DNA of 14,527 nucleotides, taken from DATAEU01 sp046724395. Its GTDB lineage: Bacteria; Actinomycetota; UBA4738; HRBIN12. Position 1 is the first letter of the stretch, and the number at the start of each line of letters is the position of its first letter. The stretch spans positions 1-14,527 of the forward strand of contig JBKOWM010000075.1 in the NCBI GenBank assembly GCA_046724395.1, written 5' to 3'. Positions 7,112 to 13,800 of this stretch are shown piece after piece. The translations under genes were made by a program, and so were the position numbers. The notes below the pieces were generated by a model that made no database searches, was not told the DNA's origin, and worked only from the letters and a program-made list of their open reading frames with translations.

Positions 7112-8551
7112 CTAGCCAAGGCAGAGCAGTGGCGTGTGCGCTGACGTCGTGTCGGTGAGCGGGCTGAGCCGCCGACCGGCGACGGACCGAACGACGTAGT
7201 AGTAGGTCTTGCCCATGCCGAGGGCGACATCGTGAAACGACGCCGCGTCCCGCCCCTGGACCCGAGCCAGGAACTCGAATTGCCCGGTCGACGATGTGCT
7301 CCTGAACACGTCGTAGCCGGTCGCCGCCGAGCTCGACGGCACCCACGAGATATCGGCGCGCGACCGCATGAACCCGTCGCAGACGCCTTCGGCAACGACA
7401 TCCGTTGGTGGGACGACCGGACGCGGCCGGTGGGGAAGCGGTTCCGGCTGGGGTGGCCATATCAACAGCCGCGCGGTCGGTAGCACCAGCGTCGCCAGCA
7501 GCGCCGTCACGACGACGACGACGACGCCGGCGACCCAGCGACCCAGCGTCGACGAGGCGGGGCGTGCCGGAATCGTCGCTTCCGAATGCGTGCCGCCCGT
7601 CGGCATCGGCACCGTATGGGCTCCGTGCCGGATCCGCTGCGTCGGTCTCTCCGATCGCGATCGCGCGATGTCCTCGAGGGCCGCAGCGAGCTCCGTCCCG
7701 GAGGGGAATCGCTGGCGCGGGTCCTTCGTCAGGCATCGCAAGACGACGCGGTCGAGGTCGCGCGGCACCGCCGGACGCAGCATGCTTGGCGGGACGACGG
7801 ACGAGTGGACGTGTTGCGCCGCGATGGCGGCCGCGGACGGACCCTCGAAGGGCGGCCGGCCGGTCAACATCTCGTAGAGAACGCATCCCAAGGAGTACAC
7901 GTCTGAGCGAGCGTCGCCGTGCCGACCATCTGCCTGTTCGGGCGAGATGTAGGCGACCGTGCCGAGCGGCGAGCTCGACGGATCGAATGCGGGCGTCCAG
8001 TCCTCGGCGCGGGCGAGACCGAAGTCGAGAACCTTTGCGCCCCCGTCGGGATCGATGATGACGTTGCCGGGCGCGATGTCGCGATGGATTACCCCGCGCG
8101 CGTGTGCGTAGGAGAGCGCCTCGGCGACGTCGCGGGCGATCCGTATGGCGAGAACGGGAAGAAACGGCGTTCCGTCGTCGAGCATGCGTGAGAGGCTGCG
8201 ACCGCGCACGAGCTCCATCACGATGAACGCGTGGTCGTCGGCCACGACGAGATCGTGCACGGCGACGATTCCGGGATGCGTGAGACCGGCGGCCGCCCGA
8301 GCCTCGCGACGCAGACGAGTGACGGCGCGCCGATCCCGGCTCGCCACGAGCGGGAGGATCTTGACGGCTACGTCCCGTTCCAGCAGTTGATCGCGAGCCG
8401 CGTAGACCTCGCCCATGCCGCCACGCCCCAGCAGGGACCGGATGAGATACCGCCCCGCCAAGATGCCGCCGACGGGTGGCGATTCGCCGAGCAGCTGTGG
8501 GGCGGACACGCGTCGGATCGTAGCCTCGACGTCCGCAAGCGTGCCACCCAC
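7112..8551 (-). CDS. Transmembrane Ser/Thr protein kinase with FN3 ectodomain (PknB-like), atypical catalytic loop
   Basis: The 479-residue protein has a bacterial Hanks-type kinase domain at about residues 33-300: glycine loop GRGGMGEVYAA (42-52), ATP-binding lysine K64 in VAVK, catalytic loop HRDIAPGN (156-163), DFG (176-178), then SPEQ and a DVYSLGCVLYEMLTGRPPF helix. One membrane helix (about 336-362) follows, then a fibronectin type III-like outside domain (about 395-475; GYDVFRS, TYYYVVRSV, LSP) flanked by C391 and C477. The catalytic loop has alanine at 160 where most Ser/Thr kinases have lysine, so activity may be altered, although aspartate, asparagine and DFG remain. The GTG at 8551 is the longest reasonable start; no clear ribosome-binding site is seen, and an internal GTG at residue 8 or 15 is possible. 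It heads a unit with the small helical protein and faces an FHA gene. Confidence 0.92.
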   Translation of the reverse strand: MGGTLADVEATIRRVSAPQLLGESPPVGGILAGRYLIRSLLGRGGMGEVYAARDQLLERDVAVKILPLVASRDRRAVTRLRREARAAAGLTHPGIVAVHDLVVADDHAFIVMELVRGRSLSRMLDDGTPFLPVLAIRIARDVAEALSYAHARGVIHRDIAPGNVIIDPDGGAKVLDFGLARAEDWTPAFDPSSSPLGTVAYISPEQADGRHGDARSDVYSLGCVLYEMLTGRPPFEGPSAAAIAAQHVHSSVVPPSMLRPAVPRDLDRVVLRCLTKDPRQRFPSGTELAAALEDIARSRSERPTQRIRHGAHTVPMPTGGTHSEATIPARPASSTLGRWVAGVVVVVVTALLATLVLPTARLLIWPPQPEPLPHRPRPVVPPTDVVAEGVCDGFMRSRADISWVPSSSAATGYDVFRSTSSTGQFEFLARVQGRDAASFHDVALGMGKTYYYVVRSVAGRRLSPLTDTTSAHTPLLCLG

Positions 8552-8648
8552 ATTGGCTGGCTGTGTGCGGCGGGCGTCGCTATCGGGCGATCGCGGCGGC
8601 GCGCCGAGCGACTATGTCAGCGCCCGGCCGGCGTCCCGCTCGGCAGAC

Positions 8649-8660
8649 CGGCGTACGCCG
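8649..8660. repeat. Perfect 12-base palindrome in the gap upstream of the kinase
   Basis: CGGCGTACGCCG is its own reverse complement. It lies in the 132-base gap between the stop of the small membrane protein gene (8684) and the kinase start (8551). It could be part of a terminator for the former or an operator for the latter, but there are no adjacent promoter-like hexamers that I trust. Confidence 0.25.
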
Positions 8661-8683
8661 ACGCGTTCGCGCACAGGCACGGA

Positions 8684-8965
8684 TCACGCCCGAACCACGC
8701 TTCGCTGACCGTAGACGTTGCCGTAGTGGGCGAGATCCAGGAACACGGCCAGGACGATCCAGAGCCAGTCGAGCCCTACGACTCCCTGCGGCGGCGCGCC
8801 GAGGAACAGCCACATCATGGTGGTGAACGGCAGGAAGATCAGGCCGAGCAACGGGAAGATCCACGTGCTGAACACGGCGTCAACGTAGTTGGGTCGCGCG
8901 ATCCAGACGAACAGGACGACGAGACGCGGCGCGAATGCCGCGAGCAACACCAGAAGGCACCCCAT
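8684..8965 (-). CDS. Small conserved multi-pass membrane protein
   Basis: From the ATG at 8965 the product is 93 residues, opening directly in a hydrophobic helix (MGCLLVLLAAFAPRLVVLFVW), followed by two further helices (about residues 30-55 and 60-80) and a short polar tail. The pattern, with an N-terminal hydrophobic helix beginning MGC, PRLV, a central FPLLGLIFLPFTTMMW and a final DLAHYG-type segment, resembles small membrane proteins common in actinobacteria with no assigned role. The start is chosen because GGGGAGGG ends four bases upstream; a further in-frame ATG at 9001 would add 12 polar residues without a better ribosome-binding site. It is divergent from the 77-aa gene and lies 132 bases upstream of the kinase on the same strand, so co-transcription is possible but not shown. 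The start MGC is not a lipobox with a normal signal peptide. Confidence 0.8.
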   Translation of the reverse strand: MGCLLVLLAAFAPRLVVLFVWIARPNYVDAVFSTWIFPLLGLIFLPFTTMMWLFLGAPPQGVVGLDWLWIVLAVFLDLAHYGNVYGQRSVVRA

Positions 8966-9095
8966 GTTCCCTCCCCACGCAATCGACCGGCTCGGAGCCA
9001 TCGTAGTTGGAGCTGGCCGCCGAGGGGGGAGATCCGAGGGTTACGATCGGTGCGTCGCCATCACCGGTTGAGAATCCGACCGGAGTGCAGGAGCG

Positions 9096-9101
9096 TAGGC
9101 T
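9096..9101 (+). promoter_or_regulatory. -10 element of a probable leaderless promoter
   Basis: TAGGCT fits the actinobacterial -10 pattern TANNNT and ends six bases before the ATG at 9108. This spacing places the transcription start on or next to the A of the start codon, as in leaderless mRNAs. No good -35 element is visible at 16-18 bases upstream, and the ATG has only a poorly spaced AGGAG at 9089-9093, which fits leaderless translation better. Confidence 0.5.
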
Positions 9102-9107
9102 GTCGAC

Positions 9108-9341
9108 ATGCGCATCCTCAACGTGGGCGTCGAGCGGGTTGGAATGTCTCGGGACGGACGAAACGCGTTCGTCGCGCGCGGTCGCGACGTCGTGTCCGGC
9201 TGGACGATCACGTTCCGCGTCCGGGCCGGCGAACGCGATCGGCTACTCCACGACGTTCGCGAGGGCCGTCGACCCGTGGTCGCGGTGCCCGAGGCGGATG
9301 CCCTACCGTGGACGGCCGTCTCCGCAATCGAATGGGAATGA
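9108..9341 (+). CDS. Small hypothetical protein (77 aa)
   Basis: This short acidic/basic cytosolic protein (MRILNVGVERVGMS... ending AIEWE) has alternating hydrophobic residues suggesting a small all-beta or alpha/beta fold. There is no signal peptide, membrane helix or motif that I can name. Support for its being real comes from the leaderless-type promoter immediately before the ATG, its position as first gene after a divergent gap, and its TGA stop sharing four bases with the ATG of the next small ORF. The opposite-strand frames here are longer but lack a start context. The GWTITFRVRAGERDRLL section and the LPW motif near the C-terminus would be the best query segments. Function is unknown; genes of this size starting a leaderless unit are often regulatory or accessory, but nothing shows this. 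Confidence 0.65.
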   Translation: MRILNVGVERVGMSRDGRNAFVARGRDVVSGWTITFRVRAGERDRLLHDVREGRRPVVAVPEADALPWTAVSAIEWE

Positions 9342-9502
9342 GGCGCGACGCGGGGGAGCACCTGGATGGGCTGACCCGCACGTATACCCGCTACCCGTGC
9401 TACGACGGTCACATCTACCCGCTCGCGCAGCGGACGCGCGAGACGCGCGTCATCTGCCGGGTCCATGCGCGACGCATCACCGTCGACGCGATTCACGCTT
9501 AG
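9338..9502 (+). CDS. Putative 54-aa Cys/His protein, coupled to the upstream gene
   Basis: The ATG at 9338 overlaps the preceding TGA (ATGA), and the frame runs 54 codons to TAG at 9500-9502, five bases before a hairpin. The central part, TRYPCYDGHIYPL, and the later RVICRVHARR supply a C-x3-H and a C-x2-H pair separated by about 17 residues, a spacing that could bind one zinc ion; this is inference. The protein is otherwise basic, with no membrane segment. An in-frame ATG at 9332 would add two residues. Caution: the same frame stays open for about 1.1 kb upstream on the strand opposite the kinase, so an open frame by itself carries little weight here. The overlap, terminator position and Cys/His pattern are the real support. 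Confidence 0.48.
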   Translation: MRRDAGEHLDGLTRTYTRYPCYDGHIYPLAQRTRETRVICRVHARRITVDAIHA

Positions 9503-9506
9503 AGGT

Positions 9507-9531
9507 AAGGGCCGCAACGGTCGAGGCCCTT
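9507..9531 (+). terminator. Hairpin after the 77-aa/54-aa pair
   Basis: AAGGGCC (9507-9513) and GGCCCTT (9525-9531) form an exact seven-base stem around an 11-base loop, extendable by a U-G wobble pair. It begins five bases after the 54-aa stop and is 120 bases before the ABC gene, so it likely ends the small-gene transcript. It has no long T-run. Confidence 0.5.
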
Positions 9532-9653
9532 GGCCGCACCGAAGGGAGCGAGCCGTCGACGACCGGCCGGGGCCCACGACCCGGGATTGTCGGGACGTTC
9601 GCGGCCTCATCGTCGCTCGACTCGAACCAGACTGGAGGTGAGGTCGGGAAGCG

Positions 9654-10550
9654 ATGCTCGAGATTCACGATCTGACCAAGCGGTACGCGGACGTCGTGGC
9701 GCTCGACGGCGCCTCGTTCAGTGTTGCGCCCGGTCGGATCGTCGGGTTCCTCGGACCGAACGGGGCGGGCAAGACCACCTCCATGCGGACGATCTTCGGC
9801 CTGGTGCGGCCCGATCGGGGCGACGTGCGTTGGAGGGGGAAGGCCGTCGGCCCCGAGGAGCGGGCCCGATTCGGCTACATGCCGGAGGAACGGGGCCTAT
9901 ACCCGAGGATGAAGGTCGGTGAGCAGCTGACGTACTTCGCGGAGCTCTCGGGGATGAACGCGGCCACCGCGCGGGAAGCCACCACGGGATGGCTCGACCG
10001 TCTGGGCCTCGCGGACAGGTCCGGCGCGCGCCTTGAGGAGCTGTCCCACGGGAACCAGCAGCGGGTCCAGCTTGCGGCGGCGCTCGTGCACGACCCTGAG
10101 CTCGCCGTCCTCGACGAACCCTTCAGCGGGCTCGACCCGCTTGGCGTCGCGTCGATGTCCGAGCTCTTGTTGCAGACGGCCGCGACCGGTGTGGCGGTTC
10201 TGTTCTCGAGTCACCAGCTGGACCTGGTCGAGGAGGTGTGCCAGGACGTGGTGATCATCGATCACGGCAGGATCGTGCTGGCCGGCGTCGTGGATGAGCT
10301 GAAGGCCGCCTCGGCCTACCGTTCGCTCGACATCCGAGTCGACGGCGATCCCTGGGTACCGATCCTCCCCGGCGGCACGGTCAGCAGCAAGGAGGACGGC
10401 CGCGTCCGGGTGTTGGTGGACGCCTCGATCGATCTGGGGGACATCTTGGCGAGCGCTCGTCGGGTGGGCGAGGTCACGTCGTTCAGCTTCGAGCCGCCCT
10501 CGCTCGCCGACCTGTTCCTCGAGGCGGTGTCGGAAGAACGAGAGGTATGA
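9654..10550 (+). CDS. ABC transporter ATP-binding protein, NatA-type
   Basis: This 298-residue ATPase has all core motifs: Walker A GPNGAGKT (34-41), the family's GYMPEERGLYPRMKV Q-loop region, signature LSHGNQQR (130-137), Walker B LAVLDEP (150-156; catalytic E155) and the switch histidine H187 in SSHQLD. A C-terminal extension of about 90 residues is of the type found in the NatA/YhaQ subfamily. The pattern LSxGNQQ instead of LSGGQ is normal for this group; the histidine at its third position is less usual. The ATG at 9654 follows GGAGGTGAGG at 9634-9643 and GGGAAG nearer to the start. It powers the adjacent permease, probably in export of a small ion, peptide or drug; in Bacillus NatAB exports sodium, but substrate cannot be carried over from family membership. 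No promoter is clear in the 120 bases after the preceding hairpin. Confidence 0.94.
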   Translation: MLEIHDLTKRYADVVALDGASFSVAPGRIVGFLGPNGAGKTTSMRTIFGLVRPDRGDVRWRGKAVGPEERARFGYMPEERGLYPRMKVGEQLTYFAELSGMNAATAREATTGWLDRLGLADRSGARLEELSHGNQQRVQLAAALVHDPELAVLDEPFSGLDPLGVASMSELLLQTAATGVAVLFSSHQLDLVEEVCQDVVIIDHGRIVLAGVVDELKAASAYRSLDIRVDGDPWVPILPGGTVSSKEDGRVRVLVDASIDLGDILASARRVGEVTSFSFEPPSLADLFLEAVSEEREV

Positions 10551-10592
10551 GTCGCTGCGCGAGAAGGACGGGAGCATGAGTCGCGGCGCGAG
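10547..10592 (+). repeat. Imperfect 17-base direct repeat of the permease start, with a 10-codon mini-ORF
   Basis: ATGAGTCGCTGCGCGAG (10547-10563) and ATGAGTCGCGGCGCGAG (10576-10592) differ at one base and are offset by 29 bases. The first copy's ATG overlaps the TGA stop of the ATPase. Because 29 is not a multiple of three, reading from it gives ten codons and then a TGA at 10577-10579 that overlaps the permease ATG. The ATPase, mini-ORF and permease are thus linked by two successive ATGA overlaps. Confidence 0.85.
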
Positions 10593-11763
10593 GCGGATCT
10601 GGCTGGTGACCCGTCGCGAGTGGAATCAGCGGGCGCGCACGCGCGCGTTTCAGGTCTCAACCCTCGTCTCGGCGGCGATCGTCGTGGCCCTCATCATGGT
10701 CCCCGAGATTTACGGAGCACGCGACAGGCCCACGCGAACGGTCGGGCTCGTCGGCGAAGGCTCCGCGCATCTCCCCGCACTGCTCGCCACGTCCGGCGAT
10801 CAGCTCGGCATCACGCTGAAAACCCATTCGTTCGCCGACGAGGCCTCCGGCCGGGCGGCCCTTGACTCGGAGGGTGTATCGGTCTTGTTGGTCGACGAGC
10901 ACGAGCTGATCTGGAATGCGGAGGCCGACGAACAGCTGCGGGCCGCCGTGAGTTCCGCGGTAGCTGCCGTGCAGCGTCAGCAGGCGATCGGCGAGATCGG
11001 GCTTACTCGCGAGCAGACGAAGCGACTTCTACAGCCCCCGAAGCTCCGTCCCACGAGTCTGGATCCCGCGGCCAAGGAGCAGACGGCGCGAGCCGATCTT
11101 GGCCGGATCGGCGTGATGCTGCTGTTCGTGACGATCGCCTTCTACTGCGCGTTCGTGCTGACCGGGGTGGTGGAGGAGAAGTCCAGTCGGGTGGTGGAAC
11201 TCTTGCTGTCTCGGGTTCGGCCGACCGAGCTGCTCGCCGGCAAGATCTTCGGGATCGGATTGGTCGGCCTGGCCCAGCTGGTCGTGGTCATGGGAGCAGG
11301 TCTGGTGGCGCTCTCGTTTACCGACAACACCCTCGCTCCGCAGACGACGCCAAGTACTTTGGGGTGGATCGTCTTCTGGTTCGTTCTCGGCTACGCCTTC
11401 TACTCCGTCCTTTACGCGAGCGCCGGCTCGCTGGTCTCGCGCCAGGAGGAGACTCAGAGTCTGCAGCTTCCGATGACGGGACTCCTGTTCGTCGCGTACA
11501 TCCTCGCGTTCGTTGCGACCGAGTCGCCCGACGGCGCGGCGGCGCTCATCGGATCGCTGTTCCCGGCGACGGCTCCCATGGTGATGATCGTTCGCATCGC
11601 GCACGGTGGCGTCCCGTGGTGGCAGATCCTCCTATCCGTGTTGCTGACGACGGCCGCGGTCTACGCCCTCGTGCAGGCGGCGGGACGGATCTACGCCGGC
11701 GGGGTGTTGAGGTTCGGCCGCCGAGTCCGGCTGCGGCAGGCGTGGCTCGACGCCGAGGCGTGA
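10576..11763 (+). CDS. ABC-2 type permease, NatB-like
   Basis: This 395-residue membrane partner of the ATPase has one helix near the N-terminus (about residues 25-47), an extracytoplasmic domain of about 130 residues, and five further helices from residue 178 on, the usual NatB/ABC2_membrane_3 layout. The hallmark EEKSSRVVELLLSRVRPTEL begins at residue 200, in the cytosolic loop that contacts the ATPase, and a SRQEETQSLQLP loop follows later. AAGGA at 10564-10568, seven bases before the ATG at 10576, supports this start. It follows the ATPase by 25 bases and certainly shares its transcript. The transporter is expected to export a substrate from the cytosol or membrane; no accessory regulator or two-component gene lies next to it to suggest which. 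The charged C-terminal tail (RFGRRVRLRQAWLD) is probably cytosolic. Confidence 0.93.
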   Translation: MSRGARRIWLVTRREWNQRARTRAFQVSTLVSAAIVVALIMVPEIYGARDRPTRTVGLVGEGSAHLPALLATSGDQLGITLKTHSFADEASGRAALDSEGVSVLLVDEHELIWNAEADEQLRAAVSSAVAAVQRQQAIGEIGLTREQTKRLLQPPKLRPTSLDPAAKEQTARADLGRIGVMLLFVTIAFYCAFVLTGVVEEKSSRVVELLLSRVRPTELLAGKIFGIGLVGLAQLVVVMGAGLVALSFTDNTLAPQTTPSTLGWIVFWFVLGYAFYSVLYASAGSLVSRQEETQSLQLPMTGLLFVAYILAFVATESPDGAAALIGSLFPATAPMVMIVRIAHGGVPWWQILLSVLLTTAAVYALVQAAGRIYAGGVLRFGRRVRLRQAWLDAEA

Positions 11764-11768
11764 CGGCT

Positions 11769-11785
11769 CGAGCGGGTGCTCGCTC
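11769..11785 (+). terminator. Weak hairpin just after the permease stop
   Basis: GAGCG (11770-11774) can pair with CGCTC (11781-11785) across a six-base loop, or CGAGC (11769-11773) with GCTCG (11778-11782), starting a few bases after the permease TGA. Both are only five-base stems and no T-run follows, so termination here is only possible. Confidence 0.28.
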
Positions 11786-11822
11786 CGGAATCTCGGGCTC
11801 AGGACGAGGGTCACGGCGGCGG

Positions 11823-11849
11823 TTGAACATCTTCCGCTTGCCCTATCGT
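11823..11849 (+). promoter_or_regulatory. Candidate promoter for the VOC gene
   Basis: TTGAAC (11823-11828) resembles a -35 and TATCGT (11844-11849) fits a TANNNT -10, with a 15-base spacer, slightly short of the usual 16-18. This would start transcription near 11856 and leave a leader of about 40 bases containing the strong GGAGGGG ribosome-binding site. The pair is in an otherwise GC-rich gap between the permease and VOC gene. Confidence 0.42.
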
Positions 11850-11895
11850 GACGGTGGGTGTGAAATGGAGGCGTCGCAACTCGATGGAGGGGAAG

Positions 11896-12285
11896 ATGGA
11901 CAAGGTCGTGCACTTCGAGATCACCACAGACGACATCGCGCGGGCCAAGGAGTTCTACCGGTCGACCTTTGACTGGGAGTTGAACGACTCCGACATGGGT
12001 GGGGGCCAGACGTACACGACGATCATGACCGTTCCGGTCGACGAGCAGTCACGCATCCCGAGAGAGCCTGGCGCGATCAACGGCGGCTTCACCGCCCGCT
12101 CGAAGGATGTGCCCAGCCCGGTCCTAACGATCCAGGTCGACGCCATCGACGAGGCCCTCAAGAAGATTGAGGCGGCGGGCGGCAGCACGGTGACGCCGCG
12201 GACGCCGATCCCCGGGATGGGCGCGTTCGCCTACTTCAAGGACTCCGAGGGCAACACGGTGGGCCTCTGGGAAACCACGATGTAG
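11896..12285 (+). CDS. VOC family protein (glyoxalase/bleomycin-resistance fold)
   Basis: The 129-residue protein has the paired beta-alpha-beta-beta-beta modules of the vicinal oxygen chelate fold. The first begins VVHFEITTDD with the helix IARAKEFYRSTFDW; the second starts near VLTIQVDAIDEALKKIEAAGG and ends AYFKDSEGNTVGLWE. H6 and the glutamate in GLWE (E126) are at positions that often bind metal in this fold. Members include lyases, dioxygenases and drug-binding proteins, and this stand-alone form of the PhnB/glyoxalase-like group cannot be given a reaction from sequence alone. The ATG at 11896 is chosen because GGAGGGG precedes it at 11886-11892; upstream in-frame ATGs at 11884 and GTG at 11848 lack good spacing. 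It is probably its own unit, converging with the sensor-like gene 35 bases away. Confidence 0.9.
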   Translation: MDKVVHFEITTDDIARAKEFYRSTFDWELNDSDMGGGQTYTTIMTVPVDEQSRIPREPGAINGGFTARSKDVPSPVLTIQVDAIDEALKKIEAAGGSTVTPRTPIPGMGAFAYFKDSEGNTVGLWETTM

Positions 12286-12320
12286 GAACCGCTCCTCCGC
12301 CTCAGCTGCGACCGGATGTC

Positions 12321-13781
12321 CTAGCGGCGGGTCCGGAGATCGGCGATCAACGCGATATTTCGAAGGAGTGCGCCCGCTCGCGCGGCGAGGTCGCGTAGGA
12401 GTTTCTCCTCAACGGGTGTGAACGGCTCGTACGGTGGCTTCGTGACGGTCAGAGCGCCGACCAACTCGCCGTCATCGCGGACTTGAGCCGTGCTGGTCGT
12501 CGCCTCCACGCGGCTGAGCGCCTCGATCTTCGGGAGTGAGTCGTTGTTCATCGCAACGGGGGCTGCGATCGCTCCGTCGAGCGGCCACGACGCGAACGGC
12601 CGAAGCTCGGATCCGAACCGAAGCCATACCTCGGCTCGAGAAGCCCCTGTTCCCTCGGCCAGGATCCTCGCCATCCGGGGAAGGACCTCGTCGGCTGAAT
12701 ACACCTCGGCGACCTGTTCGGAGAAGCGCGACAGGGTCTCGTACGGATCGGCGCGCTCGCCGTATACGAGACGGTTCGCGAAGCGCTGAGCGCGGTATTG
12801 GACGGGCTTGAAGGCTACTGCCGCAATCGCGGTAGCCACGAGGGACAGCGCCTCGGTAGCTCCAACGAGTGCTCCGATCGCGACGGCCACGACGACGTAC
12901 ACGGCGGCGATGAAGGCCGCAAGTGTGCCGTAGACCAGGGTCTTGTTGAGGATCACGTCGATGTCGTACAGGCGGTACTTGAGGATCGCGATGCCCGCGG
13001 CGATCGCAAGCGCGCCGAAGACGACCAGTTGAAACGGCTGCGGGACCGGGACGCCGAACTCGAGCAGCTCGAGCATGACGATCTCCACGATCAGGACGAA
13101 GGCGATCCACTTCAGCTGCTGCCTCTCGACTCCCCGAGAGCGATGCAACCGCACCAGCAGCGCCACGAGCGAACCGGGCAGCACGAGCCAGACGAGCAGG
13201 TGGTAGCCGACATCCATGTACCCACGCAGGAACTCGAGGCCGGGAATACCGACCGGGTTGTCGATGTCGAAACCGGTCACATCCGCCATGGACCCCGGAA
13301 CGAAGTGCGGGGCGACGAGTGCCGCCAACATCAGGCCCCAGATCCAAGCGACCGGCAGCCATCGGCGAGACGGGAGATGCCCATCGGGGAACAGCAGCGT
13401 CACAGCGGTGAGAGCAAGCGCCCACAGCGGTTCGAACCATCCACTCAACCAGGCTGCCCAGGCGCCACCCGGCCACGACGGCGTTAGCAACGCGTAGGTG
13501 GCGTACTCGCCCGCGAGGAAGACGACCGCTGTTCCGAGGCCGACGAGCAGAAAGACGGCTCCGATCCGGTTCAAAGGACGTCGAGAAACGATCAGCGCCC
13601 CCACCACCGCATACGGCACGATGAAGAGCGGCACGCCGACGATCTCGATCCAGATCGACGGGACACCAGGGGGCAAGGGGTTCCGCCGGATCAATACGTC
13701 CAGCCAGAGCCCCGCCAGAACGAGGATGACAACCAGCCCCAGCAGGGACCAGGCGATTCGTCCAGCCGTCCGAGCCTGCAT
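12321..13781 (-). CDS. Membrane/GAF sensor protein lacking a histidine kinase domain
   Basis: The 486-residue protein has about eight to ten membrane helices in its first 330 residues, ending with the KYRLYDIDVILNKTLVYGTL segment that in my knowledge marks the sensor part of a class of actinobacterial NarL-type histidine kinases. The QRFANRLVYGERADPYETL linker and a GAF-like domain (about 345-480) follow. In the complete kinases this leads into a coiled coil and the HisKA_3 box; here the frame ends ALLRNIALIADLRTRR and then TAG, with no H-box or ATPase. The next bases in any frame do not continue such a domain before the VOC gene. The ATG at 13781 is preferred over a GTG at 13862, which has no ribosome-binding site. 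The gene lies 149 bases after a kinase on the same strand and could sense for, or modulate, it (inference). Confidence 0.87.
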   Translation of the reverse strand: MQARTAGRIAWSLLGLVVILVLAGLWLDVLIRRNPLPPGVPSIWIEIVGVPLFIVPYAVVGALIVSRRPLNRIGAVFLLVGLGTAVVFLAGEYATYALLTPSWPGGAWAAWLSGWFEPLWALALTAVTLLFPDGHLPSRRWLPVAWIWGLMLAALVAPHFVPGSMADVTGFDIDNPVGIPGLEFLRGYMDVGYHLLVWLVLPGSLVALLVRLHRSRGVERQQLKWIAFVLIVEIVMLELLEFGVPVPQPFQLVVFGALAIAAGIAILKYRLYDIDVILNKTLVYGTLAAFIAAVYVVVAVAIGALVGATEALSLVATAIAAVAFKPVQYRAQRFANRLVYGERADPYETLSRFSEQVAEVYSADEVLPRMARILAEGTGASRAEVWLRFGSELRPFASWPLDGAIAAPVAMNNDSLPKIEALSRVEATTSTAQVRDDGELVGALTVTKPPYEPFTPVEEKLLRDLAARAGALLRNIALIADLRTRR

Positions 13782-13800
13782 CGGAACGCCCCCGCGAGGG

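Noticed and set aside
8231..9502. 423-codon plus-strand frame running opposite the kinase and small membrane protein
   Set aside because: Its first two-thirds are antisense to genes with recognisable domains and look compositionally random. Only the last 54 codons, beyond those genes, have independent support and are listed separately.
12286..12340. CCGGA...TCCGG inverted repeat at the VOC/sensor convergent junction as a terminator
   Set aside because: Only five pairs with a 15-base loop, and it runs into the sensor coding sequence; too weak to call.
12798..13487. Plus-strand 229-codon frame opposite the sensor protein
   Set aside because: Gln/Asp/Arg/His-rich, the usual reverse-complement shadow of a multi-pass membrane gene.
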